A DNA stretch of 64,000 nucleotides, from contig BCHH01000010.1 in NCBI GenBank assembly GCA_001599595.1, positions 63,667 through 127,666 on the forward strand, written 5' to 3'. Each line of letters begins with the position of its first letter. Position 1 is the stretch's first letter. Positions 43,832 through 57,104 of the stretch are shown piece after piece. A model generated the notes under the pieces. It was given only the letters and a program-made list of their open reading frames with translations. It was not told the origin of the DNA and did no database searches. Source of the stretch: Beverwykella pulmonaria (taxonomy: Eukaryota > Ascomycota > Dothideomycetes > Pleosporales > Melanommataceae). The position numbers and the translations under genes were made by a program.

Positions 43832-45000
43832 GCTACCGATTGGTGGGCAGATATAGCGATATCAGAATCTTTACCTCGGAAGGATCCAGAGCGTCAGGGA
43901 GAATAAGATTATTAACCACACCTTCACAAGGTAAAGTAATGGCCGCGGCTGGACGTTTACTGGATCCCAAACGAAGTGAATTTAGCGGGGTTCCAGCAGA
44001 CAGATGTAGTAAGTGAGCCACATAGGCCGAGAGCAGAAATCGGTATTGGTGAGCGAAATGCTCCAGAATGACGCCAGGACAGAATGATAGAAGCATAACA
44101 GGGGTGTTCGGCTCATATTGCGGGAAACCGGGTGCCCGAAGGGTTTGGAATGATGAATTTCTGCTGAGCATCGCGTAGTTCATAAACCGCGTCACAGGCT
44201 CACGCTATAGCTGCAAAAGGAATTCTTCTCGTTCGAAAGCCGGTCATGGCGCATATAAACGAAGGGTTGAGTGCGAAGATTGGAAGTCTGAGAGCTTAGG
44301 ATGCAAAACAAAAGGTCCACGTACGTTATCCACGCCTTTAAACAGAAGCGTTCCAGCGCGTTTAGAGCGCCTCGCTTAAGACGCTTTGCGCGATTTTCAA
44401 ATCGGGGTCCATCGTCAGCAGAGAGGGCGATAAAGGAAATTTTCGAGGATTCTCGGGTGGACTCGGGATAGAGCGCCTCGTGATGCGGGACAGTCGGTGA
44501 GGCGGAAGCTGAATCGGCAAGACAACTAGGTGAGATCCGACGCCGTGAAGACGTGGTATCGCACGCGCGGTGGGCAGGGCCACTGTATGGGTGTGGGCAG
44601 AGCCCGGGAGGTGTGAGGAATCGGAGTCGACAACAGAGCGGAGACGTTTCCGCTAGCTTAATCAGTACTTACGTAACAGGCATAGCTTCATTCAACCAAA
44701 TGCCTCGGTTCACGATAGTACTACGTCAGAAACACGTGTATTGAAGAAACAGCGTCCGCTTTGAGTTCTTTCCTTATGCTTTATCTTCGAAGTTCGAATT
44801 TCCCTAATTATGATGTGTCGATTAATTACTCCCATACAGAGAACATCAACACGTGACTTTTGGAACATTACGTGGACAAAAGAAAAATGGAGCAATTTCA
44901 ATAGTCATAAATATTTGTTGCTTCCCTCATATAAAATCCTTTTTCAAATATAAGATTCTTTCCATTTCTGATTGTCCCACGCCTGATCCCCTTTTTTTTT
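43832..45000. other. Intergenic
   Basis: Contains the uncertain 116-codon minus frame 44183-43833 described with the F-box gene. Otherwise nothing recognised. An A/T-rich portion (44750-45000) precedes the small secreted protein gene's 3' end. Confidence 0.4.
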
Positions 45001-45222
45001 CTACTTCATCTCCGGTATGTCGTAGCAACAACCAATATCCAAAACATTGTAGAAAGTGCAGTCTCGCTGGACGTAGAATCCTCCCTTCTTGTAGCACGTG
45101 TCTTTAGTGGTGCAAATTCCGGATGGGTCTGAGCGGCCGCAAGGGGCAGGATATGGATCTTTAGTCGGATTGGCACCAATGAGGGCGAGAGGCAGAAGCG
45201 CGGCGAGGAAGAGAAAATTCAT
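45001..45222 (-). CDS. Small secreted six-cysteine protein
   Basis: Start at ATG 45222 (MNFLFLAALLPLALIGANP) gives 73 aa with a clear signal peptide; cleavage is likely near residue 18. The frame is open upstream to 45282 but the extra residues precede the hydrophobic segment, so the inner Met is chosen. The mature part has six Cys in the order C-x7-C-x5-C-x10-C-x9-CC (PCGRSDPSGIC, TCYKKGG, RDC, GCC). The C...G.C.....C..GG....C.......CC layout recurs in small secreted fungal proteins and as a tail on some fungal secreted enzymes. It is flanked by repeats and pseudogenes. Role unknown; an apoplastic or antimicrobial function is only an inference. Confidence 0.72.
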   Translation of the reverse strand: MNFLFLAALLPLALIGANPTKDPYPAPCGRSDPSGICTTKDTCYKKGGFYVQRDCTFYNVLDIGCCYDIPEMK

Positions 45223-46037
45223 GTTGAGAAGAATGAGTTGGATTCGTTGATTTGGTCGGTGATTTTGGAGTTGATAAGACAAAAGATCACTTGGAGGTTG
45301 GTGAAATGCTGCTGAAGATGTAAGAATCTGGCTGATGTCGGATCAAAGCAGCCACGATCTCTAAGTTTATATATCCAGAAACTCTCACATCACAGATCCT
45401 CAAACCGTCGATCGACACTTCGCTGTGAACTCTCCGCACTGAAGCGCGGAGACAAAGAGACCTATCGTGTGGAAATAACCACCTCGACTGAATCAGTACC
45501 GCCAATCTGCATTCGAGAACTTAGACAAATTTCCGACAATACATCCAAATCTGGAGATATTAATCTAAAACCGTCTGCCGAACTTTCCAAAAGTTTGATA
45601 TCAGCTTCTTTAAATCGCATCCCCACTTTGATTTTCATTTACAAGAAATTGCATGACATCATTGAGCGGCCTTCATAATATATATTTTCTGGGTTTACTA
45701 TCTTTGCACTACTGGGATCCTGATAGCCCAGTTACTGATTCTTCTAAATTGAACATTCTCGTATTCGTATTATACCTCCACAATGTCGAATTATATTGCA
45801 CGCAAGGCGACGTGGATTCATTGACGAGGAACAATTCACATAAGATAGCAATGAAACGGTGTCACTAGTGGCTATTGATGCAAGAATACAGAAATATAAT
45901 TTAATCAATCTTATGTACAGCAAACCTTCCGGAATTCTGGCAAATCGCATGCGACGGTGGCCATTGGCTGGGTTGCGCAGGGTTGATCGACTTCCACAAG
46001 CTGATGAAGACTCAATGGGAATATTTGATGAAATAAA
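45223..46037. other. Intergenic, A/T-rich
   Basis: Upstream region of the small secreted protein, then low-complexity A/T-rich DNA. No gene recognised. Confidence 0.4.
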
Positions 46038-46187
46038 TGTGAGTAGGGTGTAGGTGAGGAGGCATCAAGATGCGTATTGTATGCTTTCTGTGTATAATAC
46101 ATGTAATGTACAGCTGATATATATGGTAGTGGACTTGATTAGTCAGTGGTATGTTTATGTTGCTAGTAGTGGTATCCTGGGCTTACA
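46038..46187 (+). repeat. LTR-like family A, diverged copy
   Basis: 150 bp, starts TGTGAGT and ends GCTTACA, with CAAGATGCGTATTGTATG, GTACAGCTGATATATATGG, GATTAGTCAGTGG and GGTATCCTGGGCTTACA. No matching 5-bp flanks remain (ATAAA against TAGTT), so it is older than the two copies with intact duplications. Confidence 0.7.
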
Positions 46188-46224
46188 TAGTTAGAGTGCT
46201 GTTTTTAATATGCGCATGAGAAAC

Positions 46225-46759
46225 TTAAAACTTAATCCTACCATAATTGCGGAGAAGGAGAAGCAAATTCGTATAAGCTAAATGGTGTGGGGTTGCATAT
46301 AGCCTACTTTAAATGGAATAGGTGGCAGGTCCATTAATTTTGTATGGAGCAAGATTATAAGTTAAAAAGACACGAATACAGTGCGCGGAATAATGCTAAC
46401 ACACTTGAAAAAGCACCACTATAGTAGACTCGTCCCGGTGATATAGTTGCACAAGACAACGCTCCTATGTAAAGTGCAAAGAGTTGGTTGATTACCTTGA
46501 GACTCACAGCATTTGGACCCTTTAGTGGCCCCCATACTCACCCGACCCGATCTAACACCTCTGGTGGGCAATAAAAAGATATGTACACAATCTCCATCCC
46601 GAATGATCGAAGATGGTCAGTTTAGAACCTGACTGGAAGGCGTTGAGAGCTATTTTAAGGGAGGCTTGACGAGCAATGCTCATACGGAAGCTCATCGAGA
46701 GTATGTCTCAACAACTGGCAACAGCAAGAAAGTCAAAGGGGTGGCAAACAAAGTACTGA
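46225..46759 (+). pseudogene. Tc1/mariner-type transposase relic
   Basis: The C-terminal half of a Tc1/mariner transposase can be followed: MVWGCI at 46282, VAQDNAP, then in one frame KELVDYLETHSIWTL, WPPYSPDPI, HLWWAIKRYVHNLHPE, SLEPDWKALRAILREA, RAMLIRKLIESMSQQLA and the usual ending KGWQTKY with TGA 46757-46759. In-frame stops stand where Trp, Asn/Leu and Trp are expected (e.g. REA-TGA-RAM for REAWRAM), and there is at least one frameshift near 46460. The N-terminal half is missing. Confidence 0.85.
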
Positions 46760-47479
46760 GACATGTAAAACGTGCAGCAATCGTTTATAGGCAACTTCCC
46801 CATACAAAACTGACTCGGAGCAGTCGCAATCTATCAAAAAGTAATTCACTCGATCCGTTGATTTTCGAAGCTCGGACCCTATGCGCAAAGACTTTTTGTG
46901 GGTAACTGTCTAAGTGGCGTCTACAGCATCTTCCTTCTCCTTCTCCTCCTTCTTGCTATCTGCTACTTCCAAGATCTAGCCTATTGTCTTAGGTAGCCTA
47001 GCCTTAACCTCTAGAGGCTTTTATGCTATAATTAACCACTCTGTCAGCTAACACGGCTATCTCATCACGTGTTGTATCAGTGTTTTATTATATAAGCCCT
47101 CATCGAGTGTCTATACCTGCAGTCATTAACTAGCCGATGGTTAACCGATCCCTTCTATTCTGTTATTTACCACATTTAAATTCGAAGAACATGGCATAAC
47201 TAACCTACAGTGTCCCCGATCAGGCCATGGAATGAGACGGTAATTCTTAGCAAATTATAACGAGCACTCACTTGGTTATCACAGCTCATGGCATGACCTA
47301 AATTTTCTCAGTCAGCCCATGAAATGACACAGCAATTCTCAGCAATTAAAATAGGCCGACTGTTTTGGTAGGGAGCTACATCTTAAGATAGTTTTGAACC
47401 TCATTTTTCCAGAAAGCAAGCACCCCTACATGTTTGCCCTATCGTTTGGATTTTCTCTGGTACAAGTGTTCACAGTGTC
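46760..47479. other. No gene; local repeats
   Basis: The phrase CATGGAATGA...CGGTAATTCT.AGCAA at about 47225 recurs as CATGAAATGACACAGCAATTCTCAGCAA at about 47310, a decayed duplication of ~90 bp. Nothing else recognised. Confidence 0.45.
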
Positions 47480-48111
47480 TTCCCAAGCTTGTGGTATATC
47501 TGAGGACGCAAAAGACTAGATCATGTTTGCATCAGAATAATCCCCTGTCCTGGTCACCTTCTCTAACGCTACCTGCTCCAATATCAAGAACATAGTTGCT
47601 CCTAAGCTGAACATTTCCGCGAGTTCAACAGCCTTTCGACAATGGACATTCCATGCTGGGAATACAACACAATGTGGGGTACTAATAGTATTTTGGATTT
47701 CGGAGGCCCTGTGTATCGCGTATACATGATCTTAAGACCTTCTCCTAGCAAGTAGTGAGCGTCGACATTGCAGTACGTTTCTGGTGCAGAGATAAATGTG
47801 TTTGTTCCACCGATTCCCTGCTCCTAATCGATGATGGTAATTTTTCATCATCGAGGATAATATTTGGCGGTTTGAGACCTTGATGCCAGCTAAGTCCTTC
47901 TGTGTGAACGTGGTAGATTCCAGAAACAATGTGGCGGCACCATTTCTCTGTCTTTGCTGATAGGACGCGAAAATTTTGCTCAACACTGTGATTGAGAACG
48001 TGAGCAAGCGATTCAGGTATTGTAATACGGGTAAAGCATCCCGCATACCCAGCCACTTCCAGTCTCAGCTTCTTCAAAATCAACAACCAAAGCAGTCTTC
48101 GGAGCAGCCAT
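47480..48111 (-). pseudogene. Protein-kinase-like relic
   Basis: Minus-strand pieces follow kinase order over several frames: MAAPKTALVVDFEEAETGSG and WVCGMLYPYY from ATG 48111; then EKWCRHIVSGIYHVHTEGLS, WHQGLKPPNIILDDE (catalytic-loop region, HQG instead of HRD); ITIID, FISAPETY (activation-segment APE); and AEMFSLGATMFLILEQVA. Stops and frameshifts separate them, so no single protein can be made. The HQGLK.NI variant is found in fungal kinase-like proteins of unknown role. Confidence 0.75.
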
Positions 48112-49118
48112 AATATATAGGCTTGACGGGATGGTGTTGCAGAAAAGTTCTGTCCGCGATAAATACCGTCGCCACCACAAATGAATGTGTTGGAATATAT
48201 ATAGAACATGGTGATCACGTGGTAATGTTGTGATCACGTGTTTATCACATGAGACACTAGCGGTGCTTGGCGGCAAAGGGATGATACAACCTCCTGAGCC
48301 TCACCTCAGATAGAGGGAGACACGAATCAATACTTTGCTTAGAACCCCCCCATTGCTATTGCAATAGCCCTGTGAAACCAACAGAATGGTTCATTTCCGA
48401 ATGCGAGGCAGTCAGAGAATGAAGTTCCTTTGTACACTAGTTGGGTTTCTGGATTTGATGCGATTGTGGCTTTGATTTCGGGGCCACGGAAACTGCTCAA
48501 CGCTTTGAGAAACAGCAGATATTTAAATTGCGCAGTAGATATCTGTCCGAAGGTAGGAAAGCGTCTCCCTTCTGCTAATAAGAGCTGGTCGACCGGATAG
48601 AGTGAGTGGCGGAAGTTTGAATAGGCGGTTGCTTCATTCGTGAAGTTTGCTTGCAGTCCAAGAGAGGTTTTGATCATCCGAACAACTGCTTTCCGTACCA
48701 AATACAACAGGTAAATGCATAAAAAGCCGCGCATCTGCGTGATTCGTCATTGTCCGGAATGATTTCCGGGGAGATTTATGCCAGGGATTTATAGCAGCGG
48801 GTGTAGTCTGAAAGCCCTTCAATTCTGCAAATTAACAAACTTTACGAATAAAGAGGGCGGAAGCCTTCTTTCTGTGTTTCCTCCACCTCCTGTGAGGCGA
48901 TCGTAGCGGCGTACTTCTAAGAGCGTGACCTGAACCCGTGTCGCACCTTGGCAGAGCTACTAATTAGTCCGAGCTGCATTGCGGATCGCGCGTGTAGATC
49001 TGATCCACAAAAGATTATCTCAATGACGTCCCGGTCAAAAGTCAGATAACAACCTCAACGACATTCTCTACGTTCGTTCTCACAACCTCAAAACTTCTTT
49101 TGTAGTTTCAATCGCAAA
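48112..49118. other. Intergenic with one doubtful frame
   Basis: Around 48200-48250 GTGATCACGTG occurs twice in a row. A minus frame 48822-48339 (in two overlapping reading frames; one reads MIKTSLGLQANFTNEATAYS to AIAIAMGGF) has no family resemblance and is not called as a gene. The last 60 bp upstream of the GH13 ATG are C/T/A-rich as in fungal 5' UTRs. Confidence 0.4.
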
Positions 49119-51164
<2,046 letters not shown>

Positions 51165-51520
51165 ACGAGTGGGCGGGAGCAAGAGGGGAAGGAGATGGAA
51201 AATAGGAGTACAGGGAGAGCGAGAAAAGAGCCAAATGCGACTTGAAAGGAGAGGCATGGAATAGTAAGAAACTAGAATTTGATGATATTTTTAGCTGGAT
51301 AGCGGTAATACCTATCGAGCAAGCTAAATACCAGGCTCCTAAGGACTATATCTGAATACCTAGACATAGTATATATAGTCTTTGAAAATGCCGCCACATC
51401 CTTGTGCCTCACATCCTGATTCATGTGCATTCGGTCTCATAATTTCTGAGCGCTTCACGTACTCAACACCCCCACCCATTGCGTATGCTACCGTCCCTCA
51501 CACTGTCCCCGTCTCCTCCC

Positions 51521-53068
51521 CTACCCCTGCTCGCCATAACCTTTCACTCTCCCACTAAGCTTCTCCTCCAGCAAGTCTGGATGCACATTTCGTCCGACCT
51601 TGTCCTTGAACCTAGATGCAACCCGGATCCACGTCTGCTTATAATCAGCTTTCATGATTCGCGCAAGAGTCAATAGATCTGCCTGCGAGAAGTTGGCATC
51701 CGGGTAGATGTCGCGTATCATGACTTGTGGGTAAGAGGGCATATCTACGTTGCCGTCGAAACGCAGCCGAGGCTTCAATGGCCAGCAGAGGTGGATCTTC
51801 GAAACGTCAAAGGCTTGAAAGTTGGAGCGATTGGGAGACTGGGTGGCGCATGCTGCAAAGGTATGGCAGTTTCCGTTGGTAGTGGGAGATTGGACTTGGA
51901 TCTGGGGCAGGTTCCAGGCATTTCTAGCGTTATCCCACGCATTGGTAATAGGAGCTGCGTTGTTGGAAGTGCTGGTGTTTCCGTAGCGTAGATCAGCGCC
52001 TCCGCCGGTGTTTTTGTCGTCTTCCAGTAAGTTCATACCCACAAATGAATTGACATTGCCAGCGTCGTCCTCTTTCTCTTTCTCTTTCTCTGCTGGCTTC
52101 CCTTGTTCTTCAGTATTTTTCTTGCCCTTGCCTTTCTTACCACTGCCGCCCCCCTTGTTCTTTCCTTGCGGATTCGGCCTCCAGTCCTCAGGTTTAATCT
52201 GTTTGAAGCGCGCAACGCAGCTGTCCCTATCCTTGCACAAAGCGGCTGTAATCGCAGCCCAGGCCTCATTCTCAGTCTTCCTTTTCATGAGCTCGGCGTC
52301 TTGCTCTGCAGTCCAATTGCGAGAACCATCTGTCTTCCCGTTATCGTCAGATTTGGCTTCATCGTTGTCGTTGGCTTTGTCTTTCGCTTTAACGTTATTG
52401 TCTGCTTTCGCCTTGGCGACGTTCCAAATAGTAGTAGTTGTAGCGTTGTTGTCGCTGCTGGTATCAGTCCATTCCCCATCTCCGCTGGTACCATTAGCAC
52501 CACCAGTGCCACCGTTGTCCCACGCCAGCGCCTTGCTTTTCTTTCTACCCTTGGAATTACGTTTAGTACTATCCTTGATACACCTAGACGCATCGTTATT
52601 CAAATCCCCACCTCGCCTGTCCCAAGCATTCTCTTGTTTACTCTTCTTGCTCTCCGCTGCACTCCCCGCCATCTGCGCTCTCCAGCCGCTATCATCACCC
52701 CAGCCGGGCGCCTCGTTCTTCTTCTTGTTCTTCTTGTTCTCACTCTTACTTTCCTTCTTCTTTGTCTCTCCTTTGCTCGCCTTCCTCGCGACCATATTCG
52801 CCGTTTCCCCCTTCTTCAGCTTCTCTGACGGCAGTTTAGCGAGATTGCAGGACGTGAGCTTCGGGTGGCCAGGCTTGGTGATTATGCCCTTGCGTCCGTC
52901 GCTGGCAGCCCATTCGAGCACGGCGCCGGGTGTGGTCATCAGATTGACGAAGGCCTTTGGTTGCTTGGAGGTAGGAGGGCGTGGGGGTAGCCTGGAGTTC
53001 TTGAATGGCTGATCGCTGAAGCCCAAGATATAGGACATGGAGATCTCTCGGGGTTCAGAGGCCGACAT
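51521..53068 (-). CDS. SANT/Myb-like domain protein
   Basis: ATG 53068 (MSASEPREISMSYILGF) to the stop at 51521, 515 aa in one exon; the frame opens upstream only with TTG. A Lys/Glu/Ser/Asn-rich disordered part (about 85-260) precedes a Myb/SANT-like unit NWTAEQDAELMKRKTENEAW, AAITAALCKDRDSCVARFKQI (about 265-315), with the spaced Trp residues of that fold. A second W-containing helical unit near the C-terminus (DLLTLARIMKADYKQTWIRV, ASRFKDKVGR) is like a further degenerate repeat. Probably nuclear; binding specificity unknown. Confidence 0.72.
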   Translation of the reverse strand: MSASEPREISMSYILGFSDQPFKNSRLPPRPPTSKQPKAFVNLMTTPGAVLEWAASDGRKGIITKPGHPKLTSCNLAKLPSEKLKKGETANMVARKASKGETKKKESKSENKKNKKKNEAPGWGDDSGWRAQMAGSAAESKKSKQENAWDRRGGDLNNDASRCIKDSTKRNSKGRKKSKALAWDNGGTGGANGTSGDGEWTDTSSDNNATTTTIWNVAKAKADNNVKAKDKANDNDEAKSDDNGKTDGSRNWTAEQDAELMKRKTENEAWAAITAALCKDRDSCVARFKQIKPEDWRPNPQGKNKGGGSGKKGKGKKNTEEQGKPAEKEKEKEDDAGNVNSFVGMNLLEDDKNTGGGADLRYGNTSTSNNAAPITNAWDNARNAWNLPQIQVQSPTTNGNCHTFAACATQSPNRSNFQAFDVSKIHLCWPLKPRLRFDGNVDMPSYPQVMIRDIYPDANFSQADLLTLARIMKADYKQTWIRVASRFKDKVGRNVHPDLLEEKLSGRVKGYGEQG

Positions 53069-53890
53069 TTGGGGCGGTTGGTAGTCGGGCCGGTGGTTAG
53101 TTGTGGTGGCAACTTGAAAGGCAGAGATCAAAGGAGAGATAGCAGTAAGACGTGTCGGTTGCGAGCTTTTAACTAGTCGCGAGGCACGAGCTGCGAGATG
53201 GGTGTCGTGTCACAGGTGAATTGGTGATAAAGTTAAGTCTAAGGGCTCAGTGGGGCTCTAGGACGTGGTCTTGGCAGTGACGAAAGATGCGCCCATAATA
53301 GAAGGAAAGAACATTCGAAGGCATTCAACGTGGTGAGAGAAAACACAACACCTTCTTTAAAGCATAGCGAGATGAATCGCGTATAAACACATCCTGCTTT
53401 GCGTCCCACTAATGCATATTCTTACGAGCAGCGGACTTCCAGCAAGGCCAAAGAAACGACAGGTATGAGAGAAACAGACACTCAGTGCTCCCAAGAGCTA
53501 CCATCGCATACCAATAAGAGTGACATGGGTGGGAAGTTTTACTACATGTCGTTTACGTCTAGTATGGACAGCGAGAACTCTGGGATGAGGTGCAGTAAGC
53601 TGTCTCGGTTTTGGGATGAGGAGGCTTGAGAACAGCCAGAGATTATCACATACACGGTAGACATGTCTCCCATGTGATGTATCGATATTCGCTATGAAGT
53701 CCTGATGAATTGACGATAATGGAATGATGTGTGGATAGGATGTCGCAAAACGGGACTACGATGTCGAGAAGGCGCGTCGGGCCGACAATCCTCCGTTCGC
53801 GATAGCTGGCATCTCCTGGCCTTGACGACCTCCAGAAAGTCACCACCATCACTCGCGACACCGCCAGGTCAACACCCAACAATCACCAGC
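53069..53890. other. Intergenic, divergent promoters
   Basis: Between the SANT-like gene (minus) and the p24 gene (plus). No gene recognised. Confidence 0.5.
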
Positions 53891-54690
53891 ATGCTGTTCC
53901 CTTCGCTCGGATTCCTCGCCGTGGCGAGCAGCTTGTTCTCGCTGGCGGCCTCCCACAACATCCAGATGAAAGCCCATATGCGCGAATGCTTCCACGAGAA
54001 CCTGCACAGGGACGACAAAATGACAGTCACGTTCCAGGTCGGCGACCGTGAATTTGGAGGCAGTGGGAATCTGGATATTGACTTTTGGGTATGCCAATTG
54101 CACCCACGTGCAATGCTAAGGAGGATAGTGGCTAATGACGGAACTCGCAGATTCAAGCACCCTCCCGTACCTACCAGGTTCACGAACGCGGCGTATCCTC
54201 CGGGGACCACTCCTTCACAGCGCTAGAAGACGGCCAGTACACATACTGCTTCAACAACGAGCATTGGGGTGCGAACACGAAGGAGGTATCATTCAACGTG
54301 CACGGAATAGTCTACGTGCCCGAGTCAGAGGCGCCACAGGACCCGCTGGAGAAGGAAGGTGAGTTGGAGCTCAACTATGGCTGACTAGGGAGTTAAAGCT
54401 TACCTACTTACAGTTCGCGTGCTGTCAGAGCTCGTCGCGGAGGTCAAGGACGAGCAAGGCTACATCGTCATCCGAGAGCGCACACACAGGAACACCGCCG
54501 AGAGCACGAATTCGCGCGTCAAATGGTGGAGCATCTTCCAGATGTGCTTCCTTGTGTGTGAGGGTGTCTTCCAGGTGTGGTGGCTGAAGAGGTTCTTTGA
54601 GGTGAGATCTGACATACCTTGGGTGCCACAACAGCACCCGTTATAAAGAGGTGAGGCTAACACACTATCTAGGTGAAGCGCGTTGTATGA
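53891..54690 (+). CDS. p24/emp24-family cargo receptor
   Basis: Four exons: 53891-54088, 54151-54358, 54414-54601, 54673-54690 (203 aa). The last exon encodes only VKRVV plus stop. Signal peptide MLFPSLGFLAVASSLFSLAA, GOLD domain with the two conserved Cys (RECFHENL and QYTYCFNNEH), luminal coiled coil (LSELVAEVKDEQGYIVIRER), one membrane span (WWSIFQMCFLVCEGVFQVWW) and a short cytosolic tail LKRFFEVKRVV with FF and basic residues. p24 proteins cycle between ER and Golgi in COPII/COPI vesicles and select cargo such as GPI-anchored proteins. The features resemble yeast Emp24 more than Erv25, but subfamily is an inference. Confidence 0.92.
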
Positions 54691-55109
54691 TATTCTCGGT
54701 AGTCAAGATTCTTTCTAGGCCGATCGTTGGTGGTTTCTAGGTTGTAGTATTGGTTATTGGCGTTCAAGCATCTGTTGGATGAGACAGGTAGTCACATTAC
54801 TACATGGATGGACTCGGGTGGTTTCATAGGTGTAAGATCATCAAAACGGAGTTCTTACTTCATGTTTTTTGTGTCTACTCTTTTGACGAGCCTTCCGTGA
54901 CGATGGCCCTGACTAGCTAATAAGTCTTCGCGTGAGTCTTCTGTGTTAGACCTGATCTTTGTACAAATTCTCCTTGCCTTTCTCCAACCACTTTTTTTAC
55001 CTCAAATTGCACTACTTTCGAGCCTCCCTACTTTCACTGCCTGTGGATCTGAAGACTCCTGCAAAATTTCTCTCCTTTACATACACCTCTTATCACACTT
55101 GTCGTATCA
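54691..55109. other. Intergenic
   Basis: 3' flank of the p24 gene; nothing recognised. Confidence 0.5.
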
Positions 55110-56480
55110 TGTCGCTAGCGAGCTCAAGTAAACGCCATACACCTTCCGAGCCTTCTGCCAGCTTTCGGAATAGCACCGACCATATCAAACCAGTAACGCC
55201 TTCACTTGAAAATGATGGGTACCTGGGGCCTTTGCTAAGCTGTCACAAAAATGAGCAAGCCGACGACAGTACGACAGTAATAGGTTGGTTCGGTAACAAC
55301 AACCGTCGTTTTCTCCACTAATCTATATAGTAGCATCTCCTCAAACACCGCCTTGCTCCTCCCTGTCTCGCCCGTCCCATAGCTCTAAGGACGGACAAAG
55401 AAACAGCCAAGGAATCGATCCAGTTTAACAACAATCCTTCCGAGGAAGATCTTCCCGAAAACAATCAATCATATGTAGGGCTTCCGCAATCAGTCAGCCC
55501 AGAAGTCGTACCAAGGGCCACCCCCTGTGGGCTCCTTTGCCCCGCCTCCCCTCAGAAACTAGACCCGGGCTTACCTTCTGACCCTTACCACGGACAGCTT
55601 ACATCCCGCTGGCCTATCTCTGATGAAGTAGGCTTGGACCGCCGATTTGCAAGCTGGGAACGTCCCATTTCCGTCTCCTCTTGGCCCATCGCCACCAAAT
55701 GCGGGCCATAGCTAAACGCCATATAATGACTTGCCTTTCTTGCCATCGCCGGGATACGGATCCAGCTCTATAACCTCAATATTTGATCAAAGCACGTTTG
55801 ATGTTGTGACGAACAAAACAACCATCTACCACTACCACAACCCCCAAAGCTCTCTATCAATTCATTCCCCAGACCCTGGCTATATGGTCATTCCTCGATC
55901 TCATACACCTATCCACTGGTCTCATTCTCAAAATACCACACCTGTTTTGACCGATAGTAAGCGTAGGAAGGAAGATTTTGATCAACGCAACAGAATCATT
56001 ATATAGAAAGCCCTGGAAAGCAAGAATCTTTCCGAATGAAAGCAGAAATTGCGAAAATGCGAAGACGCAGGAGTGATACCACCCAGAAGACCCAAAACCA
56101 GGCAACAGAAAACGGAAGCAATCGGACGAGATCCAGCATACAGTTCAGCAAAAAATTGCTCCGAGATCCCGGTCCGTACTTCACGGATTGCCAGATCCAT
56201 CTGGTTGTTACCTTATCTCCTTCTTGGCTCGAAAATGGCCGTTTTACTGGAGCAATGCCATGTTGGCGCCAACTCAAGGGCAGAGCTCGATATACTACGA
56301 TTCTTTCCCAGGGCTTTTAAGTCTCCAAGCTGGACCTCAACAACGAAGGCTTTGACATATCTCCTGAAGGGTTCAGGAAGTGGTGAGAATATCGTCTCGA
56401 GATAGCTGAGGGCAAGGATCCGGAAAATGAATGGGAGCACATCGTCACTGGCACTTCCGAGCAGTAGTCTCTACCGGCAA
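55110..56480 (+). pseudogene. Decayed or mis-split gene, family unknown
   Basis: ATG 55110 starts MSLASSSKRHTPSEPSASFR. After an intron-like GTTGGT..TATAG stretch the coding quality continues in one frame (ASPQTPPCSSLSRPSHSSKD) and then in another (NNNPSEEDLPENNQSYVGLP, DEVGLDRRFASWERPISVSS). Near 56040-56200 two frames look coding (VIPPRRPKTRQQKTEAIGRD), and at 56330-56475 the frame KLDLNNEGFDISPEGFRKW, TGA, EYRLEIAEGKDPENEWEHIV is read through one stop. Several frame changes not explained by good splice sites suggest a broken gene. It is not recognised. Confidence 0.4.
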
Positions 56481-57104
56481 GACTTGCATGGTAGCATGAG
56501 CACTTCACGGCGAAACTGCGCATCGACTGCGTTTATCTCATTTCCATATACACCATATACACATCCTTCTTTTAATCTTCCTTTCAAATTAGCAATGACA
56601 TCATTTCTCCTCAAATTTTGCTGTCCATGATCGAACACTAGACAACCAGTTCGCACGCACTAGAGGCAGCTGCTCCGAAGACAGAGACTTACATATCCGT
56701 ATATTCTTGGGTATTGGTATGCGCTTCGTCCAACTATATGCGTTCCACACGCATCCGCAATATCTAACATCATCATCGTCGCGCACAGGAGAGTCGGGCT
56801 ATGATATTGGGTCTGAATTTTGCCGGTAGCGCGGCGTTCTTAAGACTCTTTGTCGATCTAGCAGTGTCTCACTCAGCTGTGGCTTCACCTTCGACGAATT
56901 ATTATACCATATCCTCGATAGGTTACATAATCATCACAATTACAATCACAAAAGCGTCTTAGTTTTCATGGGTTGCACCCTTATATACCTTATTCATCCA
57001 AAAGTTTCTCTGTTCACAGAGTGGCCAAGGCACTAATCCTATTCCAAAATCCCAAAGTCTAACCTCAAGTCTCCAAGCCAACTATCATACCTAGAGTACA
57101 AATA
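56481..57104. other. Intergenic
   Basis: 3' flank between convergent sequences. No gene recognised. Confidence 0.45.

Noticed and set aside
43833..44183. 116-codon minus frame just upstream of the F-box ATG, possible 5' exon
   Set aside because: The only plausible splice (GAG/GTAAAG to GGTAG/CATG) would shift the frame of the F-box protein.
52008..53012. 334-codon plus-strand frame rich in Leu/Phe/Ser
   Set aside because: Antisense to the Lys/Glu-rich SANT-like protein; its apparent hydrophobicity is the mirror of Lys/Glu codons.
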